A stretch of 64,000 bases of DNA from Symbiodinium natans. Its lineage: Eukaryota > Sar > Dinophyceae > Suessiales > Symbiodiniaceae. The stretch lies in assembly GCA_905221605.1 (NCBI GenBank), contig CAJNDS010002443.1, forward strand, positions 260,001-324,000. The letters run 5' to 3'. The first letter of the stretch is position 1. Each line of letters starts with the position of its first letter. Below the pieces are notes generated by a model. It was given only the letters and a program-made list of their open reading frames with translations. It had not been told where the DNA came from and searched no databases. The translations under genes and the position numbers were made by a program. This document shows, piece by piece, positions 35,440 to 46,704 of this stretch.

Positions 35440-38010
35440 CACTTTGTGCTGAAGCTCTGACAAAAAATCTCCTCGCGCCGCCGCTACTCGGCTGCCAGGC
35501 GTACCTTATACCTCTTCAGGCTTTGGCATATTGTTTTATGACCCTTGGTGCTTTCTTTTTGGTTTGTTTTTGCTGTTTGGTGGCCTCCCCTCCTGCTTTA
35601 TTTGCACTGCTTGCTGATGAGCTGGTCGTTGCTGGCTTCGCTTTTGTTTTCACCGACTTTTTCTTTTGCCGTTTCTCCGCTTCCTTGTCTGATTCCCACC
35701 TATTGTGATAAGCTAGAATCACAGATGTTCTACAAGCATATGCAACTTTTTAGAAGCAAGGCGACGAAGTTGTGCCTACTGGCAGCAGATGTTTCGTCCC
35801 ACCTGCATCAGTTGTGTGGTATAGCTGTGCATTCACAGTGCTGGAAGATGGTCCTCTTGTGTTGCATACTTACAAAAGCAGCAAATGCGATGCTTTGTCA
35901 GCCGTCAGAACGTGGAGTGAAGAATGTCGATGAGCCTCTGGTGCTGTTTTGTCGTTCTCTGAGGTCGATGCAGGCTGCGAAGGAAGGCGGCTTGCATTTG
36001 CCTTGGTGGGGGGCTTGTCAAGTCTAAGCAATGAGAAGACCGCTACCGGGCTCGGCCAGAGCCTGACGTGGGAGCAGAGTCGTTTGCATGTTCTGGCGGT
36101 GTCCTGACCTTTGCTCGAAGGCTGGATGAACATCCTGCTGCAACTACTGCAGCTGGACCTGACATCTGTACATCTTAACCTGGTCTCCTGGGAACGGAGC
36201 TGACACGTGCGACGTGCCCAGGGACCGGGTGGCCCCAGCAGACGTTAGGACTTGCAAGGCTTTTGCAAGGCTTGGTGCTTCTGAATTGGGAGGAGGAAAA
36301 AATGTCGAGAGGAAACCTTGAACAATATGCACACAGACTGGTGGGGAACCGTGTCTCGTGCATCTGCGTCGTCCCACATTGCATCATGATGCACTTAGTG
36401 ACTTGGTGACAGCTATGTTTGTATCGTCCGAGACATGCCTTTGCTCATTATGTGCGGAGTGGTTGTGTGTGCGCTCTCAGTGCTCTCATGTCTCGCTCGT
36501 TGATAAGTGAGACCACTGTACACGGGTGTCTCCTGCAGCAGGAGTTCGATGCAGAGTTGGCTCAGATGAGGTGGTAGCACACCCTTTCAGAACCACAGCA
36601 CCAGTTGTGCAGTCACAGCCATAGCCTCTGCCTGTGGCCACCTCTGGCCAGATGACAGACTTTGTGGCAGTCGATTGCAGCTGTCCACTTACACAGTCAG
36701 CCCTACAACATACAAACGGTCATGCAATCTAATGTGGCGCGTTGCTGACCTGTCCCCTCCATTAGTTCTGGGCCGGAGTCTCAGCTCGTGTGGCTACCAT
36801 GTGCCATGCTGCCAGAAATTCTCATCCATGTTGGACCAGCTGAAGACACGCGCTGCCAGGCAACCTCATGCCCTTGCGAATCATTGGGCTGAGCCTTTGG
36901 CGGCAATCAGTTTGGTTGGTTTCATGCATAGCAACTGGGAGCTCGAATGTTGGAACACGTTCTTTCGCAGTGCTGTCTGCTTGTGCTGCAGTGTCTCTCG
37001 CAGAAGTCATGCTTGTTGCAATATCCTTTTGAAGCTGTCAACAGTATGGCGCTTGCTTGGAGTGCTGGTCTAATCCGGCGGTAAGCGTTGCCAGCCCTTG
37101 TGTGCCGTGATGCGCGCAAAGGGTATACGGTGCAGGTTGCGCAAGATGCCACGAAAGCACGGTGCCCAAATGATTGGGCTTCAATCTCAAAAATCCTCAA
37201 CCGTTAGATCCGGAGATTAACAGCGAAAGGCTAACCCCTGAACCTTGGAGCACTACTGAGTCACTACTGCGAGAATGCCAAAAGCTTGCAACCGAAGCCA
37301 GCCGCCATCGCCCGTTCTGCAGGAAGCACTTATGCCTCTGCAATGTCAGAGAAAAACCAGAGGAAGGAGCTCTTTTGTTCACTCCGCACTTAAACCTCAA
37401 GACTCAAAATATTGCACGATTACACATTCGGGTCTTTTCTTCTCAACGTTTTCGAGTTCGGGTCTCACAGAGAGCCGGCGCCGGGCCTCAGTGTTCCCGA
37501 GTTCTCTTTCTCACTTCTCACCGTAGGTGCCAGCTTGCCGGGAAGAGATAAGGAAAGAAAAGGGGGGGGGGGTTGTAAAAAGGCAATGTGTCAATGGTGC
37601 CGACCCTGATCACCTTTTGCTGCAAGGACGCTTTGTTGCCTTTCCCTGGCAGAGCCCAACGTCCGAGCCCTTGGCACTTGAGAGTTCCGCTTTCTTGCAT
37701 GAATCGATTCGTGGCCTGGTAAGGCTGGCAAGCTTGCTGATGGAGAGTCTGTGAACTGGTGCGCAGATGCTGCTGCACGCACGTCTGCTCAAGTGAACTT
37801 GTGCATGCTTGCCAGCTTTGATGAACATTGTGGAAGCCAAGCTGTCACCTGCAGTCTGCATGCCTTGCAGTTCCACGCGGGCTGAATGCCTGGTTGTCCT
37901 ACGAGATGTCACTGCGATGCGTGAGCAGAAGGAGGTGCATACTTTCACAGAAGGAACAAAGAAATCTGCATTTCATACTGATGTTCTGATTGCCACGATT
38001 GCCTTTTTGT
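35440..38010. other. No supported gene
   Basis: Short ORFs only. A poly-G run occurs at 37561-37572. Candidate exons without family match occur near 37200-37330 but are not annotated. Confidence 0.35.
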
Positions 38011-38020
38011 GGCAGGCCGA

Positions 38021-38880
38021 GGCCTATGCCATGCTCGGACATGACGACAAGGCCTTGCGCGAGGCCTCTTCGGCGGAGGCCTGAATCAGCGCTCTCTCAC
38101 ATGCTCTCATCAACACCATCAAACTGTGTGAGGGTCAAGAGTGCATAATACAACCGATGTCTGACTGCGTACTCAAGCACTCTGCGTACATCACGGATGT
38201 CGGGCGAGCCCTCGCCGCAAGGGACTGGCGAAGGCCTCCTTCGCAGAGACGGAGGCTGCCGAGGCCGAAGCCGTCTGGATCCCAAGAGCGCTCGCACTTG
38301 GTGTTGCGGGGCATCATGGAGCATCTGCATCTCTCGCGCTGTTTTCTCTTGGAATTCTGACAGTTCAGAGGCACACTGGTCGAAGAAGGTCCAGGAGATG
38401 AAGGACCGGCTGAGGTCATGCGGGCCCATGCGGCTGGGTGTAGACTCCACAGCTTTTATCTGAGAGAGATGCGCGCTTTTTGAGATGCATAGAAGCTGCT
38501 CCGTTTACCAAGCGCTCTCGGCCAGGTCAGCAGAGGCCGACGCAGAAAAGTCCAACCAAGCAGTGGAGGCAGCCCGAACCGGCTTTTGCTGGCCTCTGGG
38601 TGCTCCAAGTTGTGGAGCATTGTGGAGCCTAATGGGAGTCTTCCTAAATTCTTCCTTGCCGTTCAACGTGCCTCGTGGTGGTCCAATGCCGTCAGCGTGC
38701 AGGAAGCGAAGAAAGCTGAGAAGCGGGCTGAAGACGCAAGGCGCCCGAAACATGTGCCCCAGCGCATCTCAGCGCACTGATCCCGCGGTTCACTGCTTCA
38801 GAAACCAGTTCAACAGGTCGCCCTTCGCTTTTGACCTGCATCCTAAGGCCAGGGCCGAAGCGATACGAGACAAGCAGCGT
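38021..38880 (+). CDS. Candidate exons of an Ala/Glu-rich, TPR- or coiled-coil-like protein
   Basis: Several short plus-strand segments with fitting AG borders read alike. 38021-38084 (after tggcag) reads AEAYAMLGHDDKALREAS, resembling half of a tetratricopeptide repeat. About 38210-38290 reads LAKASFAETEAAEAEAV. About 38525-38580 reads SAEADAEKSNQAVEAAR. About 38701-38755 reads EAKKAEKRAEDARR. About 38840-38878 reads LHPKARAEAIRDKQ. They could belong to one helical protein. Reading phases between them were not established, and each is short. Confidence 0.3.
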
Positions 38881-39536
38881 GAGTCTGCCGCATGCCTGCA
38901 CGGTGGCCGTGGTCAGTAGAAGCAAATCATGATCATGCACGTAGCCTTCAGCTCCCATCGAAACCTTCCGTGAGCCCTGCCTCAGGAAGTCTCATCAGAG
39001 CCGGCCCAGGAGCCCGTCCGAAGACGTTGAAACACGACATCCATCCGGAAAGCAAAGGGGTGCTCTTGAGGCTTTCCGATACGGTAGAGGCGAGTGTTGG
39101 TGTCCAGCATGGGCAAGCCCCCTCGCTGACCAGAACTTTGCAGAACTTTCTGGTGAACTCCAAGAGCCCGCGGTGTCCTTTACAGGAGCGATGCATGAGA
39201 GACTTTGCATCCTGCACTGTCTGGCACTCAGATCTGTTTGGTGGGCATCACGGGATCGAGCACTTATTTTGGACCTCGCATTCTCGCATTTCCGTTTTTT
39301 TGACTTTACTCCGGTTCCCCCCGCTCAATGAGAAGCTTTGCGTAAGGCCGGCCTCGTAGCTCTGCAGCTGGAGCAGTGGATGGCCATGTTGCACATCAAC
39401 AGGCAAGGAATCGCTTCCTTGGGAACAGAGCCGCTCTGGTCGCTTCACTCTTATAACGATGTCCTGGCGTGCCATGCCGCTCAGGAAAGTCACAAGACTG
39501 TAAAGTCCACGAAGAATCCCCAGAAAAATGGGGGTT

Positions 39537-39674
39537 GATGTGGCACTGTCGCGCAGGTTCCTCGTGTCCTTGACCACCATGGCCATTGCTGTGGGGCTGC
39601 TTCTCCTCCCAGCTCGGGCGCAGGCCATTTCGTCAGGGATCTCTGAAGCCTTTGGACTCCCTTCCCCTCTATAA
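39537..39674 (+). CDS. Candidate thylakoid-lumen-type targeting segment
   Basis: The frame from 39537 reads SRRFLVSLTTMAIAVGLLLL and then PARAQA before a stop at 39672. This is a twin-arginine pair, a hydrophobic core and an A-x-A cleavage site, as in Tat-type lumenal targeting peptides of plastids. The open segment at 39707-39840, in the same frame, contains a second hydrophobic stretch (FAICTLVALPVLLAGAF). At about 40150-40235 a third hydrophobic stretch is preceded by PILPARAG. The joined gene is not resolved. Confidence 0.35.
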   Translation, partial: DVALSRRFLVSLTTMAIAVGLLLLPARAQAISSGISEAFGLPSPL

Positions 39675-40239
39675 CCCGAGCAGATTTTGGAGTTTCCAGT
39701 TTCCAGTCGTTTCAAAAGTCACTTCTGGTTCACCCAGGCGGCCTCCTTTGCCATCTGCACCCTCGTGGCTCTGCCCGTGCTCTTGGCCGGCGCTTTTCGG
39801 GACGGGGCTGCTAGAGTCTCCAGAGTCTGGAGATGGCTGTCTTTGTGATCCATTGTGCTGCTTGAATTCAGGGTGGTTTCGAAAACTGGTGCCTGTCATA
39901 TGCAGGGGCCTAGGGAGATGTGCGGTGATTCCCAAGGGAGAGCGCTGCGAGGGCTCAGTAACATGATGCAGCTTGCCAGCACGACATTGAGTGTAGACAA
40001 GGGCCGTGAATCCCTGGCCCTCCTGATTGCAGGAGTTCCTGCGCTTTGTCGCCACATCACCTCCCTCAGAGCTGCTTGGAACTGTCGCAGGCACGGCAAC
40101 TTAACAAGAAGCTCCGATCTCACCAAAGCAACTTAAGCAAGCAATGCGACGGTGGCCTCTCCTATCTTGCCAGCCCGTGCAGGTTTGCTGACCGCCATGC
40201 TCGCCTTTGCATTCCTTTGGCAAGGGCCAGCGCCTGAGG

Positions 40240-42200
40240 GTGGAGACCACCTAGGCCGCACCCGAAATCAAATTAGGGCTCCTCAGCCTCTTCGCACAGG
40301 AAAGTCAAAACAAAATGACATAGTGTATCCCAGGGTATCCTCCTCAATCTGTGGGCCCACTACGCTCAGGGCTGATGGCCTTCGATTGCTCTTGGGCGCT
40401 GCGTGTGGCTGGCTAATTAACTCGCAGTTCCCGCCACGGGAAGAAATGCAGACCAGCCAGGCTCGCCGTGCTGCTCGGCGACTTAGTGCTGGTCCGCTTT
40501 CTCAGCTCCAGAGAGAGTTGCGCGAGCTGCCCACAGAAAGACCTCCCAAGACCAGGTCGCCAGCTGGCTCCCGCTGCCGGAGGCCATGGCAGCGCTCGCC
40601 GCTTGTGCGCTGGGCTACGCCGGTGCCGCGGCCGGTGCCAGCCCTTGCATAAACACGGGAATGCGCGGGCTCCCCTCGCCTTCGTTTTCCCCCTTTTCCG
40701 AAGAGGCCTGTACCGGCGTCGTGCCACCCAGGCCTTCGCGGCCCGGGGCTCAGAGCACGGTGCCATGAGCCAAATGCGTGAAACCGAAGGAAGGAGATCC
40801 AGGAGTTCCCTTTCTGTTCCCTTCCTTCTTGACAGCCGTGCAATGCCAAGATGGCGGTGCCAGCGGCCTTGTTGCTGCCATCGGGCTTCCTCCTGTTCTT
40901 GGAAGCCCTTGGCCGATCAGAGGCTGGAGAGATGCTGGGCTGTATGCCGGAGCTCGGAGCGCGAGATATTGCGATATATTTCTCTTGTGAGGCGTACCTA
41001 GAGGACATCATCTCGGCTTTGTTGTGTGGCTCTCATTCGCAGTCCGCGAAGCGCGACGCAGCGATGACCCCATGGTTGCGTGTGACAGTGCCTATGAGGA
41101 CAGCTGAATGCCTCAGAATGCCGAGCCAAGGCCCTGGGCAGACGAAGAAAGCGAGAAGGCACGCTCTGTCACCCTAGTCCTGGTACAAGCCTTCAGACCA
41201 TCGATTCAACGGCCAACCTAAAATCAACGAATTGGACTCTTGCTGGCGATTGATACCATTTGCATGCTCCTACCCGAGCATGTGCAAGCGCAGGTGGTTG
41301 GCAGCAGCTTCTGCGAGTACGGGCGACTTGTGTGGCACCCCTCCCAGCAACATTCGATTGTGGTGTGTGTACACATGCGCACGGAACAACTTGAGATTCA
41401 CGGAACTGAAGTATTTGCTTTGGTGCCAGTGTTATCGAGTGTTGTCTGCTGAGGCTACTGCTTCAGCTGCCGGCGTTCGCCAATCTCTTGATGGCGCCCG
41501 GAAGGGACGTGCGCCCGCTCTTTGCATTAAAGCTTTCAATCGACTTACGTTTGATTGCCGCAGGGTTTCTCTGTCAGCGGGTGCCAGAAGTCTTAAGTGA
41601 GGCTGCATACACAAAGTGTTGCTGCATGGCAGGTGCCCCCCTTCCCGTGGGAGAGTGAGGAGCCGGCAGAGAAAAGTGCAGTGCCGGCCCATTTCGCCAA
41701 TGCAAGTCGGATGTGGCTCGTTGCTGCTTGCAGTCGAATGCAGTCGAAGACCTCACCATCGTGGCTGAGGTACCAGATGCAAGTCCACCCGAAGAGTCCA
41801 ACGCCCTCGAGGCAATTGCACCCCTGTCGGCTATGTCGGATGCGGGCACAGATCAGCACAGCTCAGCATAGGCGTCACACGGTTTGAATCCTCAGGAGGA
41901 CGTGGAAGCTCCGGAGGCAGCGACAGTGATGCTCAACTTCTTAACCAGCACACGAGTTAACCAAACAAGGGAACAGGGAATGGGAGCACGAGACGGAAAG
42001 TAATAAAGAAAAAGGACAAGGACTTTAACATGGCACCCAGTCGCGGGAATCAGTTGCAGAGTGGAGTTCTTGTTTCTTGTTTTCAGTTAGTGGGTGGAGG
42101 GGCGGGAGGAGAGGGTTTGGGGCCTAGGGATGCAGGGATCCGGCTTTTCCCCGCCTTCGGTGTGGGGTTGTTAGATTTTGAATTCAGCTCTTCTCCTCGC
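40240..42200. other. No supported gene
   Basis: Overlapping ORFs on both strands at 40400-41000 are driven by high GC. A plus-strand segment near 40440-40540 (QARRAARRLSAGPLSQLQRE) may be an exon but has no family match. Confidence 0.3.
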
Positions 42201-42224
42201 CCGGCCTACTCCTCGCCCAACCCC

Positions 42225-42495
42225 AGCTGGAGTGGACAACCCGAGTGTCCCCCTGGAGTGCCTCATCCCAGATTGTCCCTAGAATGTCTCCAACCCCCAA
42301 CCCCAGAGTGTCCCTGGAGTGCCCACCCCAGATTTGTTCCTGGAGTGCCCAACCCCAGAATGTCCCTCAGCCCCAGAGTGTTGCTACAGTGCCCAACTCC
42401 AAAGTGTCCCTGCAGTGCCCAACCCCAGAGTGCCCCCCGGAGTGCCCAACCCCAGAGTGTCCCTGGAGTGCCCAACCCCAGAGTATCTTTACCCA
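42225..42495. repeat. 26-bp minisatellite
   Basis: About ten copies of a 26-base unit (aaccccagagtgtccctgga then gtgccc), with internal variants (agatt, aaagt). The period is not a multiple of three, so the Pro/Cys/Ser-rich ORFs across it shift frame from unit to unit and are artefacts. Confidence 0.85.
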
Positions 42496-42817
42496 GAGAG
42501 GGTGGGGATGTTCGAAGTAAAATAATTTGAAGGAGTTTTTTTGTTTTATGTCGGACATGTCGCGCTTTCGGGTTTAGGGCTTTAGGCGTTAGGGCTTGCC
42601 CGCCTTCTACACCCCCCCAAAACAATGCTGCCACTTTTCTAGCCCGCTGGAGGTCACAGCTGTGTCTTCCTTGCCACAGGCTAGCAGCCGAGCAGTTCAT
42701 GCGTGCAGCATCTCCCAAGCACGTGCTTCTTTTTCGTAGTCTTCTTCCTTAGCGGGCAATCCTGTTGTTCCCTGTTCTTCCATCATTTTTGTATCTCCTT
42801 TCCTTTCTGTGTTGCAG

Positions 42818-42907
42818 GCTGAGCTAGCTGAGCTCGCACAGCCGACCGAACCTGGGGAGCCTGAGCTCGGCGAGCCCGAGCTGGAGCAGCTGTCTTGGGT
42901 ATTCTCG
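42818..42907 (+). CDS. Candidate exon, acidic Pro/Glu/Leu-rich
   Basis: A 90-base open segment is bounded by gttgcag|G and TCG|gtgagc. It contains ELAQPTEPGEPELGEPELEQ, an imperfect GEPEL repeat. The clean borders and in-frame length support an exon. The gene is not identified, and no continuation was established downstream to 44900. Confidence 0.4.
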
Positions 42908-42999
42908 GTGAGCAGACATGTCGTCATAGTTTGTCATATTTGGTCATAGTGTTGCAGGCAATGTGTGTCCATTTTCAGTATTCCGACATTGTGAGTGGT

Positions 43000-44900
43000 G
43001 AATCTTCAGTCCTGTGGCTGCTGCCGAGCTGCTTCAGAAAACGGCCTGGGCCCAAGGTGAAAGAGAGCGTCAATTCTGCTAGGATGCGCTAGGACGTGCG
43101 CAGAGTGGTGCACTGAGCAGCGTTCTGATACTGCAGGTTAAGGCGCTTCAGGCGGGACTTGCATAGTGGAGAGACCTCCAGCGCCACATTGTGGGCCTTT
43201 TGGGCTTGCTTTTGGGCTCGCGCATTGTGATGTATTTCGGGTGATGCTGTCAATCTTGTGCTTGTGCTGCCCAGTGCGCGGAGGCTCTGGAGACAGCCCT
43301 TTCTCCAAAGAGATCGCAGGACAGAGAGGGACAGAGTCGGAAAGAAATCGGACAGAGCTTCAAGAGTGCGTTAAGAGTTCTTCAAGAGTGCTTACCACCA
43401 AAGTCTGGAGCCAATTGTAAACGCTCGCGTGCGCCGCCGCGGCCGCCAGTCGGAGGACAACCAAATTCGCATGTCGAGCGCCACATACGTCGAGGTTCCC
43501 AGGAAGGTCCCAGGAAGTTTCCATCGAGTCCCAAAGTTTGGCCACTTGTGGGAGCAGCCACCTACAAAAGGAGGGGTCAAATCTTCGGGTAAAAAGGGTT
43601 GGGAAGGGAAGAACGAGACCAGATCCTGGTCTGCTTGTTTCAGATGCCTGTTGGCCGGGGGCTGGGGCGATTTTTTTAAAGTGCATTTTCCGGTGTCCTC
43701 GCAGGGAACTCCCCCAGCCACAAACCTGGTGGATCGGCCCTTACAGAGTCTGTGCATTGGGTGGAGGCGGGGGCAGTCCGTGCTTGACAAGGCCTCCTCG
43801 CCCACCTCGCCCACCTCGCCCACCGCGCCCACTGTCCCGGCGGAGGTGCAGAACAGGAGAAATGTTAAAGAGAAGAGAATGAGATGAGAGAGAGTGTTGC
43901 AAGATGTTGCAAGTGTGGTGCAGTGGAAAGGCGGCCTCTGGGTCCGAGAGCCACGCCCACACTGGTGCCGCCGCGTCTCCAGACGGGGCCCATGGGGCAG
44001 GCGGAGCTGCTGGAGGCCTGGCGCGCCTCTTGAAAAGGCTGCTGAGCCTCGAGTTCTTGACGTGTGGCGGGCCAGGTGGTACGTGAGTTACGTGAGCGGC
44101 GACTGCGCCCCACACTGCTACTCGTTTAAAAAGGCTCATGGTATCAAGGGGCTTCTTGAGATCAACCAGAAGCGTCCGAGATTTCCGCAATCATTCAGCG
44201 GCCCTCGGATTTCAATGCACATGGCGGCGAGCGTCGAGAGGCAGGCCTATGGCCTAGGAGTTGCTGCAGTTGCCCGATTGGCCCCGACAAGCGGCTGCAG
44301 TAGGACGCACCGACCTCCACTCGTTTTTCGTACCCGTAGTACATCGCCATGGACGCAGCTAGCCCATGAATGACATGCTTCGTTTCAGTGTTTCAGATCC
44401 ATCATGATTAGGTCCGATTACGTGGTTCCGTAGAGTCTTGGCCTCCCTGTCATGGCATCTGCAGGTGCGAAACCCAGCTACTCGTCATGGGATAAGCAAA
44501 GCGAAAGAGTATGCAAAGGGGGTAGGCGAATTCCGGAGCCAGAGGCCTGGCATTGCCAGGTCACAAAGCCCCGGAGTTTATATGGCCTAATGGGCTTACA
44601 ATGACCCAAGAAGTGGTTGAACGTTTGAAGCCTCGACTTTTGTCAGCGCCCCATAGGATTCTCAGGGCAAAAGGGAGGGCGATAGGGAGGCCCGCAAGCA
44701 CGGCACAATATCAGAGGAGATCCAGTGAGGGAACGCAGAAACGCAGGCCCTCTTGCCAGGTCACGAGGGCAAGCGCAGATGCCTTCAAGCGCCGGGACAC
44801 CTGCAACGGGCCTCCCAGGCACAGCCGCTTTTTGTTGCCTGTACTTGGCGTCTTAGGCGTCCGAGCCCGAGGCGTTTGCCATCGCTTGCCCCTCGCGCCC
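43000..44900. other. No supported gene
   Basis: ORFs overlap on both strands (43360-43890 and 43740-44370), with no motif in either direction. A cccacctcgcccacc run at 43800-43835 is low complexity. Confidence 0.3.
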
Positions 44901-44906
44901 GTGCAG

Positions 44907-45109
44907 GTGGACATCCGGTACCTTGCATCCCACGCAGATGACTTCTTTCCACGGGAGGCCTGTGCTACATGTGTATGAGAGTGGCACCGACGCGCTGCTG
45001 CAGTTACTGCTGACAGCAGCAGAGTCGCCCGAGGACCGTCACTCGCTGGGCGAGCTTCGGCGCTTACCCCAGGCCCCGGACATCTGGAACTTTCATTTGT
45101 GCATTTCAT
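44907..45109 (+). CDS. Candidate exon(s) just upstream of the lactonase gene
   Basis: Segment 44907-44957 (gcag|GTG to GAG|gcc) reads VDIRYLASHADDFFPRE. A second frame from about 44960 to 45109 reads TDALLQLLLTAAESPEDRH and ends in a stop at 45108-45110. Both look coding, but the family is unknown. They could be the 3' end of an upstream gene. Confidence 0.4.
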
Positions 45110-45114
45110 AGCTC

Positions 45115-45300
45115 TGTGCTCTCCTCTCTCTTCTCTCTCTTTTCCCTCTCTTTTATGTCTCCTCTCTCTTTTCTCTCTCTTCTCTCTCTCTTCTCTCTCT
45201 TCTCTTTTGCTTTCTTTCCTTCTTCCTTGCTTCCTTTCTCTCTCTCTCTCTCGCTCGCTCGCTCGCTCTTGCTCTGTCTGTCTCTGTCGTTGTCTCTTTG
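45115..45300. repeat. CT-rich tract upstream of 6-phosphogluconolactonase
   Basis: Nearly pure C/T (ctctctcttttctctctctt and similar), ending in a (gctc)n run at about 45250-45275. It separates the upstream candidate exons from the lactonase start and could serve as a pyrimidine tract. Confidence 0.85.
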
Positions 45301-45412
45301 TCCCTGCAAAATCTCTGAAGCTCTGCACGAAGTTTTCGTCCGATGGGCATCAGGGTTCAACGCAGCGCCTTGGGCTCAAAACCTCGAAGAGAAGCTGGTT
45401 CCAAAGCGGGCC

Positions 45413-46495
45413 ATGGCGACTCCTGTGATGCTGGCAGATGGCGTGCGTTCCCTTGTTGTTTTTGAGGATGATGCGGCCATGTCCAAACAGCTTGTGACGG
45501 AGGTCACGGAGGCAGCCAACGCGGCAATCAGTGCCAAGGGCAGCTTCAGCCTATGTATCCCTGCAGGGAGCGTCGTCTCAGCCCTCAAGGATCTTTCCCC
45601 ATCGGCAGTAGATTGGACGAAGGTGAACATCTTCTTTACAGGCCTTGTTCCACAGCGAGCTCGAAGACTTGGGTGCTTGAATTTCCTTGAGCCCCGCAGT
45701 GCGCTAAGCATCCCAACGCATCCCCAAAAGCCCTGTCCACCACACCCTGAAGGCGAGCGCTTGGGAGTGAACAAGTCGTACACTGCAGCCTTGGATGCCT
45801 TTTGCAAGAAGTGCGGCATACAGCCGCTTGCCGTTCACCTAAAGAGAGGAAAGCTGCTGTCGAGCGTGGGATGTGGGTCAGGGAGGGGTGTTGGGGTTTG
45901 TTGGGGTTTGTTGGGGTTTGTTGGGGTACACAGCAGCGCAGCGAGGAACGTCTTCTATCCGATCTTGCGGCCGCTCTTCAGCACGGGCACGGGGCTTCCA
46001 GAGTTTGCCGTCAAGGAGGCCACGGAGGCTTACACCTGCCTCCTGAAGAACCACCCGGCCATCGACAACTCGGGAGCCGTCCCCTCCTTCGACCTGCTCC
46101 TGCTTGGTGTTGGGGAGGATGGCCATTGTGGCTCACTTCACCCGAAGAGTGATCACATCAAGGCCGCGGGCGATGGCACGGTGACCTTCGGCATCCACAA
46201 GCCAGGGAAGAATCAGATCGCCATCTCCATGGACGTCATGTGCGCAGCCAAGCGCTTCGGCAATGTGCGAATCCACATCTTTCCTGAAGTTTCCGTTTCG
46301 TTGACTGCCCTATAGTTCGTTCATCTGGTTCATGTGTTCATCTTCCCCTTCGGTGTTTTTCTCGTTGTGAGAATGGCCATCAGGAAAGCCATCCTCGCAG
46401 CCACGGGGGAGAAGAAGAAGGATGCAGTGCGCCGGGCCCTGTCTGGGGACTTCGAACCTCACGACTGCCCAGCCGCCCTGGTCAAGGCATCATGA
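45413..46495 (+). CDS. 6-phosphogluconolactonase, four exons
   Basis: It hydrolyses 6-phosphoglucono-delta-lactone to 6-phosphogluconate, the second step of the oxidative pentose phosphate pathway, usually in cytosol or plastid. The model is 45413-45641, 45753-45822, 45946-46266 and 46384-46495, which gives 243 codons plus a TGA stop, the usual family length. It starts at ATG 45413 (MATPVMLADG). SLCIPAGS corresponds to the family's substrate-loop SGGS. GERLGVNKSY replaces the common DER motif, with Gly for Asp. LLLLGVGEDGHCGSLHP is the diagnostic GxGxDGHxxSLFP motif, with His for Phe. KNQIAISMDVMCAAK and AATGEKKKDAVRRAL complete the C-terminus. All three introns start with GC. Introns 1 and 2 are 111 and 123 bases, without stops, so the unspliced frame stays open. 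Intron 2 contains four copies of gttggggttt. The exon 3 donor is the least certain border. No plastid transit peptide is evident. Confidence 0.92.
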
Positions 46496-46704
46496 CAAGA
46501 ATTCCTAACTGTTCATCACTCCCCTAAGCCTGCTTGAAACTGCTTTCGCCATTCGCTTTGGTTCACTTTTCTCCATGCATCTGTCTAACACTTGCGGACG
46601 GCCATTGCTCTCGAGATGAGCTTGGGAGTTTGTTTTCTTCCCGCAAGGCGGCCTCCACAATCTGGTACGTCGACAAAGCCTCGCTGGCTGACTTCAAGCC
46701 GTAG

